Positions 50,515 to 59,901 of a stretch of 64,000 nucleotides of DNA are shown here, piece by piece; the stretch's first letter is position 1; the number at the start of each line of letters is the position of its first letter. Origin of the DNA: Paenibacillus sp. 19GGS1-52 (GTDB lineage Bacteria > Bacillota > Bacilli > Paenibacillales > Paenibacillaceae); contig NZ_CP059724.1 of the NCBI RefSeq assembly GCF_022369515.1, forward strand, positions 6,510,001 to 6,574,000, written 5' to 3'. Under the pieces are notes generated by a model, which was not told the origin of the DNA, made no database searches, and saw nothing but the letters and a program-made list of their open reading frames with translations. Both the position numbers and the translations under genes were made by a program.

Positions 50515-52494
50515 CTATATTTTCTCAAATAGCATCGGTAATAATCCCTTTGAATCTCCACTACCTATTATCTTCAAACGACAATCAGAAACTTGTTTAA
50601 TAGTGAGCAAATCTATATGTGCTGCTTTCCTACGATATTTTCTGTTTATTGATTCTAAAGAAATTCCTAGTTCATCTCCCCAAAAATTTATGTCTTGGGA
50701 ATAATGACTTATTCCTAAAAGATAATTATATATACCCCCATTTTTTTTATCCGTAGTTTTAAAGAAATGTGCTAACTCTCCAAACATTAATGTTCTCTTG
50801 TTTTTTATATACTCATAAGATTTAGTATCTGTCTTACTAGAGGAGGTCAAATAAACATTAAACAGAGAAGATTCTTTGAAAGGAATCATAATCTCATGGT
50901 TAAAAAAGTATTCTACCGCTCTACAGTACTCTAATACCACAGGACCCCAATCAACGTCAGGATCTTCTCCACATTTCTCATTTAAATCCTGAAACAGGAG
51001 TTCAGCCATACCTAATAATGTTTGACATTCCTTTGAAAAATAACTCCAAGTAGAGGGAAATATATAATTTTTCAAGTTATTTTTACATTTCTTTAATTCT
51101 TGAGGCTTTTCTGTTACTAATTGCTCAGCAAGTCTGTGAGCTTCATCACTTCTATTTATAATCGAAATTTCATTAATATCAGTCTCCAGTACATTTTTTA
51201 ATCCTACTAGAGAATTATCTTCAATTAAGTTCCAAAAATCAATAGAAAAATCATCAAATCCATAACTCATATTATTTGGAGATACAGTACGAAGCGATAA
51301 GCTTGCTTTATCATTAGTTATCAGTCTATCATTTAAATATTCAGTGTCATTTCTTAGAAACAACTGTCCAATTGGCTGATGATTTAGAGAATTTCGGAAA
51401 TTTTCAAAGTATCCCAACATTTTATATTTTTCTGTATTTGCATCTTTTCGTTGGAAATATTTAACGTTTTTCACATCACAAATCACAGTGAAGTTTGAAA
51501 TACCTTGCACATTTATTAATAAATCAGGAATTCCTCTAAAGTTTGCCCCATCCTCATATTTCCATAAACTTTGAACAAGACTTGAATTCTGATAATAAAT
51601 ATTAATTTCGCAATCATCAGTAACAATTCTTGTCACTGATTCTCGACCTCTTTGATCTAGTGGGAAAACAACTTTTTTTAAGTTATGCTTCTCTAATCCT
51701 TTATTAAAAATAGAATTAATCATCATAGATAGGACCCAAATTTCAAAAAGCTTGTCCCATACTTTAGAACTAGAACCAAATAAAAGGACTAAATTATCAA
51801 TTCCTTCATTTTCTATTGATGTCCAATGAAGAGATTTAAACCATAGGATTATATTCGAAATTTTTTTATAATCCTTGGTTTTGCCCTGCTTATTTCTTGA
51901 TTGAGTCATGCTAATAAGTTGATTTAAATTTATTTTCATATATTTACTTTTTACAATCACCATCATTACAGGATGATGGAGCATATTGGCACATTCTTGA
52001 AGAAATCTTTTTTGTAATACAAACTCCCCTGATTCGTTGGGCAATGGTAATTTTTTCAGTATATTATAAAACCAATAAATAACTTTGTATAGAAATGCAT
52101 TCTCAGGGGTTTCATAATTTTCAGCTGAAATAAGACAAGGATAATTCTTCAGAGTAGCATTATTCCATTTATTTGATACATATTCTGAAACAATTAAAGA
52201 CCCTTGAATTTTCCCAACAAACTCTTCTCTGATAGGTTCATAGGTAGAAGAGAATATAGAATCCAAGGTTCCTATAATCGCCTTGAAAGATACCCATTTT
52301 GCCAAGAAAAATCTTGTTTTAATATAATCTAATGAATCAATATTAGAAATATTTAATGATCCCAAGAATAACTGAGATTTATGGATTAAAGGATCTGTGT
52401 CCCTTCCGAAATAAGTACTGAGTAATAATAGAGATTCTTCAATAATCCTATATCTCTGTTCCTTCGTAAAATCCCCATATTCTTTGGACATCAT
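50515..52494 (-). CDS. PD-(D/E)XK-type restriction-like protein, McrC role
   Basis: A 659-residue protein. In the middle (about 325-345) lies GIPDLLINVQGISNFTVICDVKNVKYF, split here as IPDLLINV and ICDVKNVK; the PD and DxK spacing suits a PD-(D/E)XK nuclease core. The N-terminal part is helical; the C-terminal part is about 250 residues with no recognised motif. The start overlaps the McrB-like gene by 47 bases. By analogy with McrBC and LlaJI, it would be the cleaving partner moved along DNA by the ATPase. No close family is recognised. Confidence 0.7.
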   Translation of the reverse strand: MMSKEYGDFTKEQRYRIIEESLLLLSTYFGRDTDPLIHKSQLFLGSLNISNIDSLDYIKTRFFLAKWVSFKAIIGTLDSIFSSTYEPIREEFVGKIQGSLIVSEYVSNKWNNATLKNYPCLISAENYETPENAFLYKVIYWFYNILKKLPLPNESGEFVLQKRFLQECANMLHHPVMMVIVKSKYMKINLNQLISMTQSRNKQGKTKDYKKISNIILWFKSLHWTSIENEGIDNLVLLFGSSSKVWDKLFEIWVLSMMINSIFNKGLEKHNLKKVVFPLDQRGRESVTRIVTDDCEINIYYQNSSLVQSLWKYEDGANFRGIPDLLINVQGISNFTVICDVKNVKYFQRKDANTEKYKMLGYFENFRNSLNHQPIGQLFLRNDTEYLNDRLITNDKASLSLRTVSPNNMSYGFDDFSIDFWNLIEDNSLVGLKNVLETDINEISIINRSDEAHRLAEQLVTEKPQELKKCKNNLKNYIFPSTWSYFSKECQTLLGMAELLFQDLNEKCGEDPDVDWGPVVLEYCRAVEYFFNHEIMIPFKESSLFNVYLTSSSKTDTKSYEYIKNKRTLMFGELAHFFKTTDKKNGGIYNYLLGISHYSQDINFWGDELGISLESINRKYRRKAAHIDLLTIKQVSDCRLKIIGSGDSKGLLPMLFEKI

Positions 52495-53623
52495 CTTTTA
52501 TTCCTTTCAGTTCATTAGGAATAGCATTTATAAATGCCAACTGGGCCTCTTCTGAAATTATTGTAGAGTCTAATTGTGCTAAGAGTTTTGTTGAAATTGC
52601 CCATACTATCGTCGGTAAAATTTCAGTATCACTATCCAATACTAATTTCAATAAAAAGGCTTTTTTAATATCAATTATCTGCGCGGTTCCAACCGATAAT
52701 ATAGCAGGACTATTATTTCCATCACCGAAACGCAACAAATGAATTATAGAATCAATTTTATCAAGAGCACTACTCACTCCGACTTCAGCAATTTTTTTAT
52801 CAAGAATTTGTTTATTAATACTAGTCAAATCCAAAACTTCTTTTATCGCTAGATCCAAAGTAATTGATCTTTCTCTAGCTAGCATTTCCTCAGTTTTAGG
52901 AATATCTATAGCGACAAAATGAAATCTTCTTGCAAAAGCTTGAGAAAATGAATTCACGTATGATTTATCAACAGAGTTCATGGTTCCAATAATTCTAAAT
53001 TTTTTAGGAATATAGAGTTTCTGATTCCCCTTATATTGATGCGATAATGAAATCGATTGATTACTAGTGCTGCCTAAAACAGTGAAAAACTCACCAAATG
53101 CTCTATCAATTTTACAACGATTAATTTCATCAATTAATAGCCACTCCGCTTGCGGCTCTAATCGATTTTCTTCATGCCTTGATATTTGATGACAACATTC
53201 TATTATACTTTTTGTAATATGACCATTTTCAGGAACTATCTGTTCTTTACCTTCTACTATCTCTAGCGTTTTCCTTCCAACCAGATCATATACTGTCCAC
53301 TCTATATTAGCCGTGCTTTCAACTAGCCTAACATTAAACAATTGCTCGCTAATTACCTTTGCCAATGTAGTCTTCCCAGTTCCAGGTGGGCCTTCTAATA
53401 TTACATTTCCCATTATTAATCCGTAGTAAATAGAATAAATACTTTCAGAAGAAATAGCAAAATTTTGTGAAATTTCACGGATTTTTCCCTTCAAATCATC
53501 ATTTGAAAGCAAGTCTAAACGATCATTTTGAACTGTGAAAGACTTACTATAATCATTTTCGATATCAGTTGTTGAACAAAATCCATCTCTCTCAAGTTGA
53601 TCAAGAAAAACTTGTTCTGGCAT
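52448..53623 (-). CDS. McrB-like AAA+ ATPase
   Basis: A 391-residue AAA+ protein of the AAA_5/McrB type, with Walker A LEGPPGTGKTTLAK, Walker B LLIDEINRCKIDRAFGEF and sensor 1 FRIIGTMNSVDKSYVN, followed by the Arg-finger region FARRFHF. Before the ATPase is only a short N-terminal part of about 95 residues, so a large DNA-reading domain such as that of McrB is absent. The ATG at 53623 follows GGGAG. It is translationally coupled to the nuclease-like gene. In this setting it would be the motor of a restriction complex. Confidence 0.85.
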   Translation of the reverse strand: MPEQVFLDQLERDGFCSTTDIENDYSKSFTVQNDRLDLLSNDDLKGKIREISQNFAISSESIYSIYYGLIMGNVILEGPPGTGKTTLAKVISEQLFNVRLVESTANIEWTVYDLVGRKTLEIVEGKEQIVPENGHITKSIIECCHQISRHEENRLEPQAEWLLIDEINRCKIDRAFGEFFTVLGSTSNQSISLSHQYKGNQKLYIPKKFRIIGTMNSVDKSYVNSFSQAFARRFHFVAIDIPKTEEMLARERSITLDLAIKEVLDLTSINKQILDKKIAEVGVSSALDKIDSIIHLLRFGDGNNSPAILSVGTAQIIDIKKAFLLKLVLDSDTEILPTIVWAISTKLLAQLDSTIISEEAQLAFINAIPNELKGIKDDVQRIWGFYEGTEI

Positions 53624-53640
53624 ATGTATCACTCCCACTA

Positions 53641-53904
53641 TTAAATTTCTTCTATAGGTCTTCTCAAAATACGAAACTGTTCTAAGAGAATTGTATCACC
53701 ACTCTGAATAGCCTTGAAAATTAATTTATCTTGATTTCTAAAAATGAAAAGTTCATTGATATGATCATCATTTAATGTAAGTTCCTCTTTAGTTTCATAA
53801 ATATATACTGGCGTTAAAGGTCTAGAAGGATTATTAATTTCGTTTGCTTTTATTAATTGGTTCGCCTTAATGAACTCAGAAGTAAGATCAACATTATATT
53901 CCAA
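53641..53904 (-). CDS. Hypothetical protein, 87 residues, in the restriction-like operon
   Basis: A small protein with a beta-rich second half (VYIYETKEELTLNDDHINEL, IFRNQDKLIF, ILRRPIEEI). No family is recognised. It lies 12 bases after the 359-residue protein gene and 17 bases before the ATPase gene on the same strand, so it belongs to the same operon. A small adaptor or anti-activity protein is possible, but nothing in the sequence proves it. Confidence 0.65.
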   Translation of the reverse strand: MEYNVDLTSEFIKANQLIKANEINNPSRPLTPVYIYETKEELTLNDDHINELFIFRNQDKLIFKAIQSGDTILLEQFRILRRPIEEI

Positions 53905-53916
53905 TATTAAAACCTC

Positions 53917-54996
53917 CTAATAGCTTATCTTACCATGAGAACTCCTAAATTCTTCAACTATTTTAAATGCTACTGTCCCATCTTGAAGAAAAGAAGGATA
54001 ACCATTAATTTTATATATTACATTCTCCTTAAGTCCTGATACAGGATTACTCCAAACTACTAAATCATTGATCTTAAATTGGGCCCCATATATAGAAAAG
54101 AGCAACAATGTCCCAGTAGTAGAATCATACTTAGAGTTGGAAGGAAGCTGCCTTATTAAAACTGGTTGCTTTTCAGATGGTAAATAATTATTGTAATTCC
54201 CAGGTAACTTAGAGTATGCATAAGCCCATTTCCATCTATCATTCCATGTTATCGGTAGGAACTCTGGAGGATCTAACAATAATTTGTCTACTATACTTTT
54301 TCGGTTTGCAGCTAATACTAAGATTCCCTTCCTTTGTCCATTTATCCAGACTTGCTTACAGCTTATAATGACTCCTGTAGAATGAAATAAATTAAAAAAA
54401 GCATCGGGATTTTTTCCTGGTGGTAGTGATAAATGGGGTGTTTCCCTAGACTCAATAATTTTTTTCGCAAAATCAAATATGTCAGTATGATCAGGCTTCT
54501 GGTATAATAATCCTATTTCCATTTCAGAAATATACGCTTGTTGCTGATCTATTTTTTCTAATTGCTTTAATGTTTGTATTGTTAAAAGTAAAGGAAGAAC
54601 TTTATTATCTATTCTTTCATCAAATCTCGGTTTTTCCAGAGTAGAATTTAATACTTGGAATCTAATAATATTTATTAACATGAAAGTTTCCATATTAATT
54701 CTACCTGATAATAATAAAAGAGCAGGTTCTGTATAGCGATATTCCACATTTGAAGTATTCACCCATGCAGGACTTACTTCCGTTTTTCCAAACCGATATT
54801 TATCAACTTCTACTTTATATGCAACTCCAAGATGAGAAATTGGAGTTGCATACGTATTCTTTGCTGATTCTAATGTTACTTTAAATAAACTAGATATCGC
54901 CTTAAAAACTTCATCTGAATATCTATAGCTAATAGCTTTTATAAATTTGCCTGCACTTTCTGCATATGTCGTTCTTGACCGGTCAAATATCCACAT
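53917..54996 (-). CDS. Hypothetical protein, 359 residues, first gene of the restriction-like operon
   Basis: Soluble protein starting MWIFDRSRTTYAESAGKFIK. The middle (ALLLLSGRINMETFMLINII, then EMEIGLLYQKPDHTDIFDFA) looks like a winged-helix region as in several type II restriction enzymes; the C-terminal third is beta-rich. No catalytic motif is clear. As first gene of the operon with the McrB-like and nuclease-like genes it could supply DNA target recognition, which the ATPase seems to lack. This assignment is inference only. Confidence 0.65.
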   Translation of the reverse strand: MWIFDRSRTTYAESAGKFIKAISYRYSDEVFKAISSLFKVTLESAKNTYATPISHLGVAYKVEVDKYRFGKTEVSPAWVNTSNVEYRYTEPALLLLSGRINMETFMLINIIRFQVLNSTLEKPRFDERIDNKVLPLLLTIQTLKQLEKIDQQQAYISEMEIGLLYQKPDHTDIFDFAKKIIESRETPHLSLPPGKNPDAFFNLFHSTGVIISCKQVWINGQRKGILVLAANRKSIVDKLLLDPPEFLPITWNDRWKWAYAYSKLPGNYNNYLPSEKQPVLIRQLPSNSKYDSTTGTLLLFSIYGAQFKINDLVVWSNPVSGLKENVIYKINGYPSFLQDGTVAFKIVEEFRSSHGKISY

Positions 54997-55052
54997 GTTT
55001 AGAACTCCGATCTTTAATGAAAGTTAACTTAGTTAAGTGGAATTATAGCATA

Positions 55053-55560
55053 TTATTCTAATTTAGGGAGAGGAACGTAATCAGTATTATTTTTTGAATG
55101 AATTCTAGTGTCCCGATGTATTCTATCCAATTCTCTTTTACGTTGTTGTGCTTCCGTCATCCGGCAGATCTCCTTAATTGAAATATACCTATGACTCATG
55201 ATTGACTTAGGTTTTCTCGCTCTGACGCACACCTCTAAAATACCTTGAGAAAATATATCACTGGCAGCCAAAGATCATAATCAGCTCCAGCGATATATTT
55301 TCTCCAGGCATTTTCCATTGTAACTTGATCTTTAATATAATTTCTTTTTTGCAATATATTTAGGAGAATAGGAGAACGGATTCTTAAACTCTCTGACATC
55401 TCTAGAGCTAACTTTCCAAACAATTTAAAGGTTGCAGGCTTACATCCATGTTTCAGTTCCAATATTTTCGCTCTAGAAATCAATATCTTTTATGAGTTTT
55501 TAAATAGCATCTTTTCATTGAAATTGTGTTCTTCGATTACATATGTCTTTAAGGCATTAC
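55053..55560 (-). pseudogene. Broken gene of unknown family
   Basis: The minus strand carries three blocks of a probable single gene: TYVIEEHNFNEKMLFKNS, a TAA, then RAKILELKHGCKPATFKLFG to AGADYDLWLPV, then in another frame ILEVCVRARKPKSIMSHRY to DYVPLPKLE. One in-frame stop and one frameshift separate them. I do not recognise the family. It lies at the right edge of the AT-rich island, beyond the restriction-like operon. Confidence 0.5.
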
Positions 55561-55936
55561 GTCCATAACTATATTTTTATTCAGTGTTTTTTTCTGTTAA
55601 GAATCGAATCAAAAGATATTCAAGTTGCGCGCGACTTTTAATAGTGTCCATATTTGGCGACTCCGTCCAATTAAGTTATATTTATATTAGCGTGTTTCCT
55701 ATTTCATTTGGAGTAATTAACTTTTTTATTATGAGCTTTCTCTTTTTTGTTCCTACTCAACCGATAATTCTATATTAATACACAAATAATAAACTCTAAC
55801 TTCAAAAAAAATAACCCTGCCAGCCTAAGCTAACAGGGCGCTTTTGCCAATTCTTTCGGACTACACATCGGTGCTTCCGATCAGTGTAGTTTCACATTAA
55901 CATGATTGTAACAATCTGTAAATCGACAATTCAAAG
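55561..55936. other. Gene-free stretch with hairpins left of the prepilin peptidase
   Basis: No supported gene. An extended hairpin at about 55864-55896 (ACTACA/TGTAGT with inner ATCGG/CCGAT) lies between the peptidase stop and the terminator at 55804. The composition changes from AT-rich to the chromosome average about here, so it may mark the right edge of the island. Confidence 0.5.
55804..55840 (-). terminator. Terminator of the prepilin peptidase transcript
   Basis: On the minus strand CCCTG and CAGGG with inner pairing AGCTTAGGCT are followed by a run of eight T. Confidence 0.7.
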
Positions 55937-56356
55937 TCATAATCCGACAACGATCCCTAGCAGCCCCAAAGTTAGAAACGGTGCCAATGGTACAGAATGC
56001 TGAACCTCCATAGACAGCAGCTTTCTCCCTCCTAGGTACAGAAATACAAATATGCACATCAAAAATAGTACCACTATCGTTCGTTCCAGACCGACGCCCA
56101 ATCCAAGCAGCATAACCAATTTCACATCACCGGCTCCCAAGGATCGAGGGCTAATCATGAAGATCAGGAAAAATACTGAGCCTGGGATCAGTCCCCATAT
56201 ATATTCCGGACTACACAGAATCCTGAACACAAGCAAAACTAAAATCGCAAGATACGTCAGCTTATTGGAGATTCGCCTCTCCGTAATATCGGTGTAACTG
56301 AACCAGCAGCAAAGGATGAGTAGGCTCGCGGTCAGCAGCATGTTTGTAATGGCCAT
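55937..56356 (-). CDS. Small type IV prepilin peptidase (A24, CpaA/TadV-like)
   Basis: A 139-residue membrane protein with about five helices and both catalytic Asp motifs: SYTDITERRISN near residue 22 and GAGDVKL near residue 76. It lacks the N-terminal methyltransferase domain of full-length PilD, as in CpaA/TadV. It cleaves the leader of type IV-like pilins at the inner membrane. No pilin gene is visible in the window. It starts 4 bases after the stop of a 26-codon open frame and is probably coupled to it. Confidence 0.9.
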   Translation of the reverse strand: MAITNMLLTASLLILCCWFSYTDITERRISNKLTYLAILVLLVFRILCSPEYIWGLIPGSVFFLIFMISPRSLGAGDVKLVMLLGLGVGLERTIVVLFLMCIFVFLYLGGRKLLSMEVQHSVPLAPFLTLGLLGIVVGL

Positions 56357-56360
56357 CCCT

Positions 56361-56441
56361 TTATACTCCTAGATCCGGGAAGATCAGGTGCAAGCCACAG
56401 AGAATTATCGCTTCCATCAGCATACATAAGTTAGATATCAT
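56361..56441 (-). CDS. Possible 26-residue peptide or leader before the peptidase
   Basis: An ATG at 56441 has an ideal AAGGAGG and encodes MISNLCMLMEAIILCGLHLI ending in FPDLGV. The stop codon lies beside the peptidase start, whose own binding site is poorer, so the small frame may mainly serve to load ribosomes. The peptide is hydrophobic and could also be a membrane peptide in its own right. Confidence 0.5.
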   Translation of the reverse strand: MISNLCMLMEAIILCGLHLIFPDLGV

Positions 56442-56481
56442 GATTTCCTCCTTCATGAGAGCCCTTACGGTACTCAGAAGT

Positions 56482-56507
56482 AAAACCCCACCGCGAACGA
56501 TGGGGTT
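56482..56507 (-). terminator. Terminator of the CARDB protein gene
   Basis: AACCCCA and TGGGGTT form a stem around TCGTTCGCGG, with TTTTA following on the minus strand, 14 bases past the stop. Confidence 0.75.
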
Positions 56508-56520
56508 AGCTACATTATAT

Positions 56521-58911
56521 TTAGTTTGTCCGTCTTACATTCTGCACATCATCATACATACTGCCATAAATCTCTACTTGCTTCGTAATACAAGTTAACA
56601 AGCCACTCATTCCTGCAGGATCGGTTGAAATTTTGATTCGGTAATAGCCATCTGAAGCAATCACCGAGGTCATGTATTTGCGGCTCTGATAGGATTTGCC
56701 GGAATCGGAGGTGATCTTGGTCAAAGGCAATTCCCAGGTGGCGGTATTGCGGTCACCACTGGTCTTTTCCAGTTTGACTTGGCGCTCAATCTTCCAGTTC
56801 GGATCATAGAAGGTAGCGTACACCGCATCAGGACCGTAGTAGGCTCCCCCAATCTGATATGCAGTTCCTTCCAGGCCAGTAGGTATTTTGGTCTCCCAAT
56901 TTGTGGTGTAGGTTGTATTTACTTTTAGCTCGATGCCATAACCAGCCCGAGTGATTTCATTGGCAGCCTTCCCGCTCTTTTTGGCGTAGGGGATAATCTC
57001 CCAAGATCCCCGGCTCTCACGGTCAGACTCTCTGGGGTGATTGAGATCTGTCGCTATGCCTTGCTTGGTGTTCACTTCTGCAGAGATTTTCAGTTTTTCC
57101 TGGTAAGTTACAGGAGTGCGGCTCCAGTTAGGGTCACTATAATCCGTATACGAATTTGTGAAATAATGAATTTTTCCATCTGCTGTAGTATAGCTTGAAG
57201 TATAATATTTCGTAGGGTAACCAGTGATCACAGGATAGGACACAGACCATTCTCCAGCAGCTTCAGGTTGATTACATTCACTCCCACTTCCAGAAGTCCC
57301 TGAGACAACACTACAGCCTGTCGTCACAATATTATTGCTCCGGTTCTGATCAACCTTTTCCTTCTCAGGATCTACAGAGAGAGTAAGATTATGAACACCT
57401 GTCGAGTTTCCCGTCCAATTAAAAGGACCCACGGTTAGGGTCTGACCTGCAGCAAAAGATTTTCGCGTCTCATAGATCTTACTGGCGTTATCATAGAAGC
57501 GAATGAGCACATCATTCTGACCAACCGTACTGTCATTCTTAACTTTTCCGGTAATGCTGGACTGACCACCCATGGTTATGGAATCCGGCGAAGCCGTGAT
57601 CGATACGGCAATCAGATCAGCCTTTGGAGCCGCACGTTCAATCATCCATTCACCATGAAGCGTATTGTTATTGTAGGACTCTGCTGGTGACTCTAGCGCC
57701 CGATCCTGATGGACCGGATTGTTAATCGTAGTATCCACTTTGACATAGTATTTTCCCGGATCATCACCAATCTCGACTTTGCCAAGCATGTAATTGAATT
57801 CACGTCCATTCGTAATCGTCGCTGGAAGAGAGCTGTACATCGAAGCCAACGAAAACTCTGCAGCAAGCACACCGCCGATCTTGACTGCAGCATTCATAGG
57901 CATCCCCCGCGTATTCACGTAATCGGAAGCCATAATATCATCACCGTCATACCGGAACTTCACCGAGAGTTGGCCACCGTCTGTGAGCGTCAGTTTCGTA
58001 GGCACAAAATCCAACGCCTGTTCATCCGGAAGCGTAATACTCTTAATTGCTGTCCGACCATAACCATCATCCACGATGATATCTACGTCTTTGCCAAGGA
58101 CTTTTGAGATATCCTTCGCATTCACACTTACATTGCCGTTATAGATTGCTTCATTGGTGTGAATCAATTTCCCATCTGTTAAACTGACTACTTTGGACAA
58201 GTCTGGAAATGCCCCCTTAGGGGCTGCGATGACCCGCACGTCCCGCTCAGAGTATCCATAGGAAGAAAAGGCGACCTTTAATGCATCTCCCTGGGATACT
58301 GTTAATTTAGGCCAAGGGGAAACATCGTAGAGAGCTCGGTAAGAGTCAGCGTTGATCTTTTGAGTGCTGGTGAACTTGATGCCCATGCGCGGGACAATGC
58401 CGGATGTGCGGAGGAATGGAAAATTAGCCCGGACAGTATAGTAATACTCATGGCCTGTTGTAAAAATAGGATCATTGGCCGTTTGAACAAACTGATCATG
58501 GAAATACTGACGCTGTTTGGTTTCAATAGATTGACCCGACCAAATGGAGTCAAACAGATCACCAAGTGCTGCCGTACTTTTAAAGACCAAGCCAAATCCA
58601 TTCTCTTTGCTAAAGTTTTGTTCGGCTGGTGTTTTTTTTACGTTAAACACATCGTAATTAGGGACTATTCTCGTCTGGCCATCGGCGAAAGTGAATAATC
58701 CCGCCCATTGATAGAGCTGCCAAGGGTTATCAACCACTCTTTTATCAAGTGCTGGAATATATCCAGCAAACCTAGAGCTATCCTCGGTTCCATACTCCCA
58801 TTGAACATATTTATAGAGCATTGGCGTTCCCGCTGCTGACACACCTTGCGCAATCATTATCACGCTGATTATTACCACCAGTAAGATATTGCATATCCTG
58901 AATATCTTCAT
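56521..58911 (-). CDS. Secreted protein with a CARDB domain
   Basis: A 796-residue exported protein with signal peptide MKIFRICNILLVVIISVIMI cleaved after VSAAG. Around residues 430-540 is a CARDB-type domain (ADLIAVSITASPDSITMGGQ, NDVLIRFYDN, LSVDPEKEKVDQNRSNNIV), an immunoglobulin-like module typical of surface adhesins. The other parts are beta-rich and unassigned. The ATG at 58911 follows GGAAGGTGAG; an upstream TTG at 58929 overlaps that site. It is probably a surface or extracellular structural protein encoded beside other secreted proteins. Confidence 0.85.
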   Translation of the reverse strand: MKIFRICNILLVVIISVIMIAQGVSAAGTPMLYKYVQWEYGTEDSSRFAGYIPALDKRVVDNPWQLYQWAGLFTFADGQTRIVPNYDVFNVKKTPAEQNFSKENGFGLVFKSTAALGDLFDSIWSGQSIETKQRQYFHDQFVQTANDPIFTTGHEYYYTVRANFPFLRTSGIVPRMGIKFTSTQKINADSYRALYDVSPWPKLTVSQGDALKVAFSSYGYSERDVRVIAAPKGAFPDLSKVVSLTDGKLIHTNEAIYNGNVSVNAKDISKVLGKDVDIIVDDGYGRTAIKSITLPDEQALDFVPTKLTLTDGGQLSVKFRYDGDDIMASDYVNTRGMPMNAAVKIGGVLAAEFSLASMYSSLPATITNGREFNYMLGKVEIGDDPGKYYVKVDTTINNPVHQDRALESPAESYNNNTLHGEWMIERAAPKADLIAVSITASPDSITMGGQSSITGKVKNDSTVGQNDVLIRFYDNASKIYETRKSFAAGQTLTVGPFNWTGNSTGVHNLTLSVDPEKEKVDQNRSNNIVTTGCSVVSGTSGSGSECNQPEAAGEWSVSYPVITGYPTKYYTSSYTTADGKIHYFTNSYTDYSDPNWSRTPVTYQEKLKISAEVNTKQGIATDLNHPRESDRESRGSWEIIPYAKKSGKAANEITRAGYGIELKVNTTYTTNWETKIPTGLEGTAYQIGGAYYGPDAVYATFYDPNWKIERQVKLEKTSGDRNTATWELPLTKITSDSGKSYQSRKYMTSVIASDGYYRIKISTDPAGMSGLLTCITKQVEIYGSMYDDVQNVRRTN

Positions 58912-59007
58912 TGCAATCTCACCTTCCAAAGAATATTTTAGACCTTTGCATAAAAAAAAGCCTGCCGCTTATAGCGATCAGACCCTTTAACAAAGGTATT
59001 ACTGTAA

Positions 59008-59901
59008 CTACTTCAAAGCTTTAAATAATTGAATAACTTCCGTCAATGTGGAGCCGCCGTTTCCTCCTCCAAAGACGATCACATCGTTTGTAATGGTTCC
59101 AAAAAGTTCAGTCATATCTTCATTGAAATTCGTATCCAGATTTATAGCGTAAGATTCCCAACTGTCCCCGTTAGACTCAGGCTTTGAAATCACTAAATCT
59201 CCAGCATTCTTCCCTATTGGAAATGAGTAACTTTTACCTGGCTCAAGTTTAGTTAAGGCTCCCGTGGCTGTCCCCTTACTGCCAGCTGCACCTTTCGGCA
59301 AAGTGAAAGTCAACTTTCCATTCACAATCTTCATGTTATCGACAAACAGAGCCTTACCCAGCTCAGTCTCACGAGGCCACTCAAACCCGACTTTAAACAT
59401 ATTATTGCCACCCGCAGCAGGCGTAGCCGAAGGACTTGGACTCGCTGTTGGTGTTGTCGATGCTCCTGTCGTGATCGTCACCAGACGCTTCTCTTGATTC
59501 CAACCGACCTCTGCACCGACCGCCTCTGAAACAAACCGCAAGGGTACATAGGTACGGTTCTGCTGCAGACGGGCGGGCACATCCAGTTTCTTAATGACAG
59601 AATCAACCGTTACGGTATCGCTGTTAATCTTCATCAGGATTTTCTTTATTCCTAACTCAATGGTTACGGATCGGTCGAGGCCATAGCCCACTTTCGCCCC
59701 CAGCGCTTCGCTTACGAACCGGATCGGGATCATCACTCGGTTGTTCTCATAATACGGCTTCGCGTCTGGGAACTTCACCGCTGTTCCATTGACCTGTACC
59801 GAAACCGCGACTTGAGCTGCGGAAGCAAAGCTTGCCGTCAATCCCAGTACCATTATCATCGCTAGAAACGTGCTACCTACTCTCATTCTAATCCGATTCA
59901 T
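59008..59901 (-). CDS. Secreted protein with copper amine oxidase N-terminal (stalk) domain
   Basis: A 297-residue exported protein. After a signal peptide (cleaved near FASAA), two stalk repeats carry the motifs NNRVMIPIRFVSEALGAKVG and NRTYVPLRFVSEAVGAEVGW, the Cu_amine_oxidN1 domain of Firmicutes that is thought to bind the wall rather than copper. A Thr/Ser/Pro linker leads to a beta-rich C-terminal domain with no known family. The ATG at 59901 follows GGGGAG, lies inside the end of the preceding gene, and is probably coupled to it. Confidence 0.88.
   Translation of the reverse strand: MNRIRMRVGSTFLAMIMVLGLTASFASAAQVAVSVQVNGTAVKFPDAKPYYENNRVMIPIRFVSEALGAKVGYGLDRSVTIELGIKKILMKINSDTVTVDSVIKKLDVPARLQQNRTYVPLRFVSEAVGAEVGWNQEKRLVTITTGASTTPTASPSPSATPAAGGNNMFKVGFEWPRETELGKALFVDNMKIVNGKLTFTLPKGAAGSKGTATGALTKLEPGKSYSFPIGKNAGDLVISKPESNGDSWESYAINLDTNFNEDMTELFGTITNDVIVFGGGNGGSTLTEVIQLFKALK

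Noticed and set aside
55584-55778. 64-codon hydrophobic frame on the + strand
   Set aside because: AT-rich, no ribosome binding site, and no likeness to any protein; probably chance.
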